This document shows positions 58,577 through 64,000 of a DNA stretch of 64,000 bases, in pieces. The stretch comes from Benincasa hispida. Its lineage: Eukaryota; Streptophyta; Magnoliopsida; Cucurbitales; Cucurbitaceae. Numbering within the stretch: the stretch's first letter is position 1; each line of letters opens with the position of its first letter. The DNA lies in contig NC_052351.1 of assembly GCF_009727055.1 (NCBI RefSeq), positions 8,064,721 through 8,128,720 of the forward strand, read 5' to 3'. The notes below the pieces were generated by a model. It did not search any database. It was not told the DNA's origin and worked only from the letters and a program-made list of their open reading frames with translations. A program made the position numbers and the translations under genes.

Positions 58577-61500
58577 GCTTTCATTATCACAACTCAACAG
58601 TTCTTAGAATCAATCATATCATCCACAGATCCTTTCATCGGCAACTCCCATACTTTGAGTTAAAATTGATCCAAAATGATGAAACAATACCCAAAAATCT
58701 ACCCTCCCAATACATTGTTAATCATTGAACAAGATAATCTTCATTTATGTTTTCCAAAATGCCATTTTCTCAAGTGTTATGTTAGTATTAATAATGTTTG
58801 GAACACAAGGAGACTTGTATCTTTATTTTATGTATAAACAAATTTAATCGGACACAAAATTTAATACAAGTTTGTTCTCACTCACTATGACCTATTTAGA
58901 TATTACACTTGTTATACTAAAGTAGGTGTAACTCTTTAAGTTTAATATAACTTTTATTACATGGCTAAATATAGTTTTAAAATGAAATATTACATAATAA
59001 GATGTAGTGTAGACTTTATTGTTGAAAGTATTTAAGAAAAGGAAAAGTAATTTGATAAAGTCAATTGAAAATGAGTGTATTAGAGTGTGTATGCATAAGA
59101 TTCTAAACCACACCCAAGAGTTGACTGGCAGAGGAAAAGTCCAAGAAACATGTAGATCATATAGACAAAGCACATGAAAAAATGTCATTAATAAGGTCCA
59201 CCAAACGTTTTCCCCACACAGACAGAAAGGAACAATTAGACAAACAGATTGAATGCTTCTTTACTCCATCTTTCTTCTCCTTTTTCCCAATTCAAAAGAA
59301 ATTTTCATTTTTTTCTTTTTATCTTTTTTGTTTTCCAATATTCCAATTTTGTTTCTGTCAATGTTCTTCAACTTTTGGTGGCCATATTATCAATTTAATT
59401 CATTTAATGGTCAACTTGCACAGTTGATACATATAAATGGTTTGAATCTTTATTTTCTCGTCTTCAACTTAAAAAGATTGGATGCATTTTGAGTGAATGT
59501 TTCAAGGTAATTAATCTAAATTTCGTACAACTCTAACTTTTTAATTTAAACTTAACGGGAAAGTTATTCATTTTGATCTCTCACTATTATATATCGATCT
59601 TAAAGAAGATGGATTGTACGGATTAAAAAAGATGTTTACATGTACAAGTGTTTTATAAAGTTAAATGATGGATCGTACTGATTTAGATGTTTTGTTTTAA
59701 AATGATGAATGAAAAGACTAACGATGAATACTCAAAAGGTTTAAGTTAAATTACAAATTTAGTTCCTACATGTGTTTTTTTTTTTTCTTTTAAACTTTAA
59801 TTGGAATTTTTAACTTTTTTGTCTAATTAACATATCTAACTATTTTACCTTTTACAAAATTCTTAAAATGTATTGAATATAAAATTGAAATCACTAATAA
59901 AATCTTACCCTTTGAAGTTTATATTCTAATAAGTCCCATAATAAACAATATTAGATGCACAATAAAAATAATTAATTATATTCTAATAAGTCCCACATAT
60001 TAAATAAACAATTAAAATAAATAAGATCAGTTTTAAGCACTTTTAAAAGTTGAAAGATTGAAATTCGAAACTCCCAAAAAAAATTAATGCATATTTTTTT
60101 TACACCAAGTTTATGAAATAAATGAATATAAAATATTGGTTAAATTACAAGAAAAATCCTTGAAATTTGTCATTTGTTATCCATATACTTCCAAAAATTA
60201 CAATATTACCCCAAACTTTCATAAACATTTTTTGAATATCCCTGAAATAGAATTTCTTTAGAATTTTGGATAAAAAAAATTGGATATGAAATGATATAAT
60301 AGTATAAGAATGAAATTCAAAATGATTTCTATTTAAATGATAATTTTGAAATGTTTATGAAAATCGAAAGATGATATTACAAATTTAAAAAAATATGAAA
60401 GTGATTTTTAAACAAGAACGTAAAGTTAAAAAATATTTGTTATAATTTAACATAGAATATTCTATACTAAATTAGAAATGAAACCTTGTTATTATTATTA
60501 TTTGTTTAAATACTATTTTGGTCCCTAAATTTTGAATGCTATTCTATTTTAGTCCTTAAACTTTCAAAAACAATTGTTTTAATTCTTGAACTTTTAAAAA
60601 GTATTTATTTTGATCTCTACTATTAAAATTTTGTTAACTCTTCGATGAAATTCAGTCTAGCATGTGTTTGACAAAATGAAGGTAAAGTAAAATGCTAACA
60701 ACCAATATGCCAAAATATTGAACACAAAATGTCTTGAGTTCCATAGAAAATTGTTTTATCACTTATTTTAAAATTGAAACACTTATTTGGTAATTTAGTC
60801 ATCAAAAAATAAATCATCTCATTATTTTATTTAAAAATTAACAAAATTTAAATAGTAGAGAGGGAAGTAAAGACTTTTTAATAATTGTGGGAACAAAATA
60901 GGACAGGTTTCAAAGTTATTAAACTTTTATTTTTATTTTTATTTTTATTTTCATTTTAGAAGGAAAAATAAGAGAAGAGAGAGCCGCCTTTGTACAAAGT
61001 GCCTGGAGAAGAGAGCGACTCAAAGGTTTTGCAATCAAGGACCTTGACCTTCATTCAATTCAATCACTGGACCAATTTTAGTTCTTGGGAGGGTCACTTT
61101 CGAAATTTTTAAAAAATAATAATTTTAATTAATTAATTAATGTGACTTTCAAAGTACCTTATTATAATTTATGGCTGAGTTCTGTACTCGAGCAGACTAA
61201 AAATTTATTAGACATCCTCACAGATCCACCCACCTCATTTTGACCAATAACGCTAATTAATTAATTAAATTTAAAACAACCAACTACTAAATTCTCAATA
61301 CTTTTTTTTCTTTTTTACTATTTCTATCTTATTCCCATGTTTTCCATTTAATTATCTTTACGTCTTTTCATTGTTCTTTTTTTTTTTTTTTAATTCAACA
61401 TTATATCAAAGACTTTTGAGATGAGTCGAATTAGCGAAGGGCTCGATTTTTAATTCATATTATACATATCCGCTTGCATATTATTATTTAGGCTTTATTG

Positions 61501-61738
61501 ATATATTATTGACTAATTATGGATGGACCCATTTCAAATTGAATGGTAATTATCTTTCGAAAATTTTGCTTGTATTAATTATCTTTTAGAGAAAAAAAGG
61601 ATCAACACAGTGAGAGAATAATTTTTATCATTGAAAATTGGATTCTTGGCATTGTGTTTCTCGCACAAAACAATTGTGTCAATGTTGCTTATTCATTATT
61701 CTACGCTCTTTGACGACTACCCCAAAGCTGTCTCCTTT

Positions 61739-61741
<3 letters not shown>

Positions 61742-61771
<30 letters not shown>
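61742..61771. repeat. (TC)15 microsatellite
   Basis: Uninterrupted TC dinucleotides about 280 bp beyond the VQ gene stop codon. Confidence 0.9.
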
Positions 61772-61774
<3 letters not shown>

Positions 61775-62050
61775 CCATTTTTTCACTTAATCAAACAAAA
61801 CAAATCATAGAGAATTAAATATGCTTTTTTTAATCATTATTAATTCTAAAAATATTTGAGGGGAAGGGAGGAAAAAAAAAAGAGAGAAAAACGGTCGAAT
61901 TTTACAATTGGAGCAAGGGATTTTTCATTCAAATTCGATGCAAATAAACCTCATTCCCGATACAAACTCCAAAGTCATTAAATTAAAATGTAAAAAAAAA
62001 AAAAAAAATGAAGGACATTAAATAAATTAATAGCTGAATTGGCATTGAAT

Positions 62051-62722
62051 TCAAGAAGAAGAAGGGGGAGGTGGACCTGGTCGTGGAGGGGAAGTGATCG
62101 GAAAAAGAGGCAAAAGCTGCGGCTCCGATTCTCGGGGGGTGGTGGCCGGCGAAGGGTGCAAATAAAACCCCTTTTCTCTAATGGCTTTAGCCTCTGCATC
62201 TTCATCCAAACCCGAATTACTACAATTTACATTGTTCGCCGGGTCAGAATTCAAGGGCTGCGATCGGCCAAATGGGTCGGGAATGAGCGGCGTCACAGGG
62301 CTGAGGACCAGCGACGGGAAATCCAGCATACTGGGAGAGAGAATTTCAGGGTGGTTATGGATATTTCTGGGAGAAGAAACAGAGGAGGCAAAAACAGGGT
62401 TGATGATTTGGAGGTTATGAAGGGCATTTCTTCGCTCATAGAGCTTGAAACTTGAGTGTTGGCGTTTGGGAATGGATTTAATGGGAGGGATGTGGGATTT
62501 GGAAGGTGGGTCTGGAGTAGAAACTTGCTTGGCGGTTTCCGGCGAGCCGGTGAGCATTTGAACAACTTGTTTAAAGGAGGAGGTATCGGCTTGGACGAAA
62601 GTGGTGGGGTATGGGTTAGTGGAATCGGATCTGTTAATGATTTTGTGCGGCGGCGGTGGAAGTCCATCGGCGGTGGTGGTTGAAGTGGAAGTGAAGGAGG
62701 AATTTGGATGAGAAATTTTCAT
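62051..62722 (-). CDS. VQ-motif protein
   Basis: Single-exon gene, 223 aa from the ATG at 62722. VQ proteins are small nuclear cofactors that bind WRKY transcription factors; several are MAP-kinase substrates in defence and stress signalling. The VQ core FKQVVQMLTG is at residues 50-59 inside TTFVQADTSSFKQVVQMLTG. Further conserved blocks follow: FKLYERR (92-98), LSPSMLDFPSLVLSPVTPL (128-146), EKGFYLHPSP (183-192) and LLPLFPITSP (203-212). This block order fits the VQ subgroup of Arabidopsis VQ4/VQ19/VQ33, and the many Ser/Thr-Pro pairs are candidate MAP-kinase sites. The frame is open upstream to another ATG at 62836, but those 38 residues are low in similarity and probably 5' leader. The intronless structure is usual for the family. 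Confidence 0.9.
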   Translation of the reverse strand: MKISHPNSSFTSTSTTTADGLPPPPHKIINRSDSTNPYPTTFVQADTSSFKQVVQMLTGSPETAKQVSTPDPPSKSHIPPIKSIPKRQHSSFKLYERRNALHNLQIINPVFASSVSSPRNIHNHPEILSPSMLDFPSLVLSPVTPLIPDPFGRSQPLNSDPANNVNCSNSGLDEDAEAKAIREKGFYLHPSPATTPRESEPQLLPLFPITSPPRPGPPPPSSS

Positions 62723-62839
62723 GGATGAAGGGAGTTTTAGAATAATGTGAGAGATGAAGTGGGAATTTGGTTGTGTTTTGGTTTGGTAAGAGAAAGAGAA
62801 AGAGAAGAGAAGAAGGATTTTAGAGGGAGGGGACACTTT

Positions 62840-63200
62840 GTTTTTCTAATGTATTCTATATTCAACACTCTTCACGCGCTATTCTAGCGTTTGTTTCGCA
62901 CTTTCTTTTGGGAAGATGGATTCACTTGGTTCCCTAATTATAAAACCTATTTCTCTTTTCTTATGTGGATACAACAATTTCAACTTCTTCAAGTTCAACT
63001 TTTACCCTCACATTCGATGACTTGCTTTTAACCTTGCACTTTCACTTCCAATAATACAATTTAAAAAAAAAAAAAAAAAAAAAAAAACCTTATAATTGAA
63101 AATGTGTAAAGAAACAATACTCTAGCCCCACCCTTCACAAATAGCACCTTTTTTTACCAATTGTTTTAACCGAACAAAATTTTAACCTTTTAAATATTAT
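62840..63200. other. VQ gene upstream region
   Basis: Upstream DNA of the - strand VQ gene. A TATA-like stretch (TTTTATAAT on the - strand) lies at about 62938-62946 and a poly-A run at 63061-63086. Nothing else recognised. Confidence 0.4.
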
Positions 63201-63202
63201 TA

Positions 63203-63275
63203 TATGTGGAGTATGGGAATCAAACATTTAACTTCGAGACTAATACTATGTTACTTAGCTATGCTCATTTTGGTG
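63203..63275 (-). repeat. tRNA-like SINE head remnant 1
   Basis: On the - strand the sequence has a Pol III A-box-like TAGCTAAGTAAC (63261-63250) and, about 35 nt on, a B-box-like TGTTTGATTCCC (63226-63215), the spacing of a tRNA promoter. It does not fold into an obvious complete tRNA, so a tRNA-derived SINE remnant is preferred. Confidence 0.4.
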
Positions 63276-63373
63276 GTTTAAAATCCCACCTTCCTTCATG
63301 TTATGCTCAACTCTATATTCAGCCTAAGTTTCAGTATATATTAAAGTTTTTCTTTTGTTTTTTAACAACATGT

Positions 63374-63437
63374 GAGGTGAAAAATCATACTTCAGACCTC
63401 TAGGTTAATAGTACAAATACATATCAATTAACTATTC
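63374..63437 (-). repeat. tRNA-like SINE head remnant 2
   Basis: A similar arrangement on the - strand: TAGTTAATTGAT, then 'ttgtactattaacctagagg' and the decayed B-box region TATGATTTTTC. Weaker than remnant 1. Confidence 0.25.
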
Positions 63438-63460
63438 TTATGTTGGTATAATAGAAAGTA

Positions 63461-63535
63461 GAAATATTCGAATCACGGACCTTATAGTCTGTAACCCACC
63501 CATATATTAGTCGAACTGTTATCTAGCTGGTTTTA
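63461..63535 (-). repeat. tRNA-like SINE head remnant 3
   Basis: On the - strand CAGCTAGATAAC followed by GTGATTCGAAT, which resembles the A and B boxes of a tRNA-derived promoter, in the same orientation as the two neighbouring remnants. Confidence 0.3.
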
Positions 63536-63699
63536 CATTTTTATTTTCTACGAATTGAGAATTTACATGGATTCTTATCACTAATCTAGTTTAGTATTTT
63601 AGAATAAAGTTGAAATCGGAATACAATCTTATGAAAAACAAACGTAACAAAAACGAAAAATGTTAAAGCCACGCGCTGAGAGAGACAGTGAGATCACGC

Positions 63700-63850
63700 G
63701 ACAGGCAGGGCCCACCATCGGGTAATGACGCAAGATGTGTTGTTTGGAATTTTAGATAACGAAACAGAAAGCTGTGGGGTCCACGCACAGATGGGAGAGT
63801 GAAAAGAAATCGTCAAATCAAAATTCAATTTTTCCCATTGACTTTTTTGC
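63700..63850. promoter_or_regulatory. Possible promoter motifs of a gene beyond the window
   Basis: GGGCCCACC (about 63708) and GTGGGGTCCAC (about 63774) match the GGNCCCAC / GTGGNCCC class bound by TCP factors, and TTGACT (63838) is a W-box-like core. The local G/C content rises above the surroundings. This would suit the promoter of a gene to the right, which is not in view. Confidence 0.3.
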
Positions 63851-64000
63851 AGCACCCATAAGCACTCAACACCACCGCGTTTAAAATACTACATAATTCC
63901 TTTTTTCGAAATTATCAATAATATTTCTATTTTTAAATCAAAATATAATTCCACTAAATTATTAAAAAATAAATAAATAATTTACTTACTTAGAAATAAA

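Larger units (their letters stand above)
57510..62040. other. Gene-free stretch before the VQ gene
   Basis: AT-rich with foldback repeats (57925-58372, 60515-60910), a poly-A run near 58544-58574 and a (TC)n tract at 61742-61771. The open frames (59182-59492 and others) are low-complexity and not believed to be genes. Confidence 0.5.

Noticed and set aside
59182..59492. Overlapping + strand frames of about 80 codons
   Set aside because: Phe/Leu-rich translations of T-rich DNA with no similarity or splice context.
62039..62683. + strand frames over the VQ gene
   Set aside because: Antisense shadows of the VQ coding sequence.
1..64000. CRISPR array or bacterial-type operon
   Set aside because: The window is plant nuclear DNA; the only regular repeats are LTR-internal CGATCG units, microsatellites and MITEs, with no conserved repeat-spacer pattern.

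Overview
This AT-rich window looks like nuclear DNA of a eudicot plant. It has genes with GT-AG introns, a nuclear-encoded plastid ribosomal protein with a transit peptide, plant-only transcription-factor families, and about 35-40 kb of LTR-retrotransposon and MITE sequence. Several repeat families look like ones I associate with Cucurbitaceae, so a cucurbit is my best guess; this rests on recollection and no search was run.

Three host genes can be supported. (1) A six-exon B3-domain gene of the LEC2 class on the + strand (35796-40593), with a 2.6 kb last intron filled with foldback repeats. (2) A two-exon gene for plastid ribosomal protein uS5c on the + strand (42274-43987). (3) A single-exon VQ-motif gene on the - strand (62051-62722). 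They act in different processes (embryo identity, plastid translation, stress/MAPK signalling) and show no operon-like relation.

Layout. 1-7.8 kb: intergenic DNA with two hAT-type MITEs (one with a perfect 8-bp target duplication) and other foldback repeats. 7.9-13.5 kb: decayed Ty1/copia element (copia-B) whose pol is split by a solo LTR of a second, large-LTR copia family (copia-A). 13.5-32.4 kb: nested and rearranged copia-A material. It has 2.1 kb LTRs, an initiator-Met-tRNA primer-binding site and a 1.4-1.7 kb untranslated leader. It also includes one element with both LTRs (16477-24152), a head-to-head inverted LTR pair, and a Ty3/gypsy-like solo LTR that sits in one copia-A LTR and itself carries another. 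32.4-45.8 kb: the LEC2-rps5 gene island. 45.8-56.8 kb: a Mutator-like transposase relic split by a small-LTR copia (copia-C) and a copia-A 5' end, then a DUF1985-like fragment. 57-64 kb: intergenic foldback repeats, microsatellites, the VQ gene and tRNA-like SINE remnants.

The most unusual signal is in copia-A. Dense clusters of a palindrome-centred motif (core CGATCG, best form CTAAACGATCGTTTAG) occur both inside the LTR and again in the leader beyond the primer-binding site, with copy-to-copy expansion. No virus of people, animals or crops and no toxin gene was recognised.
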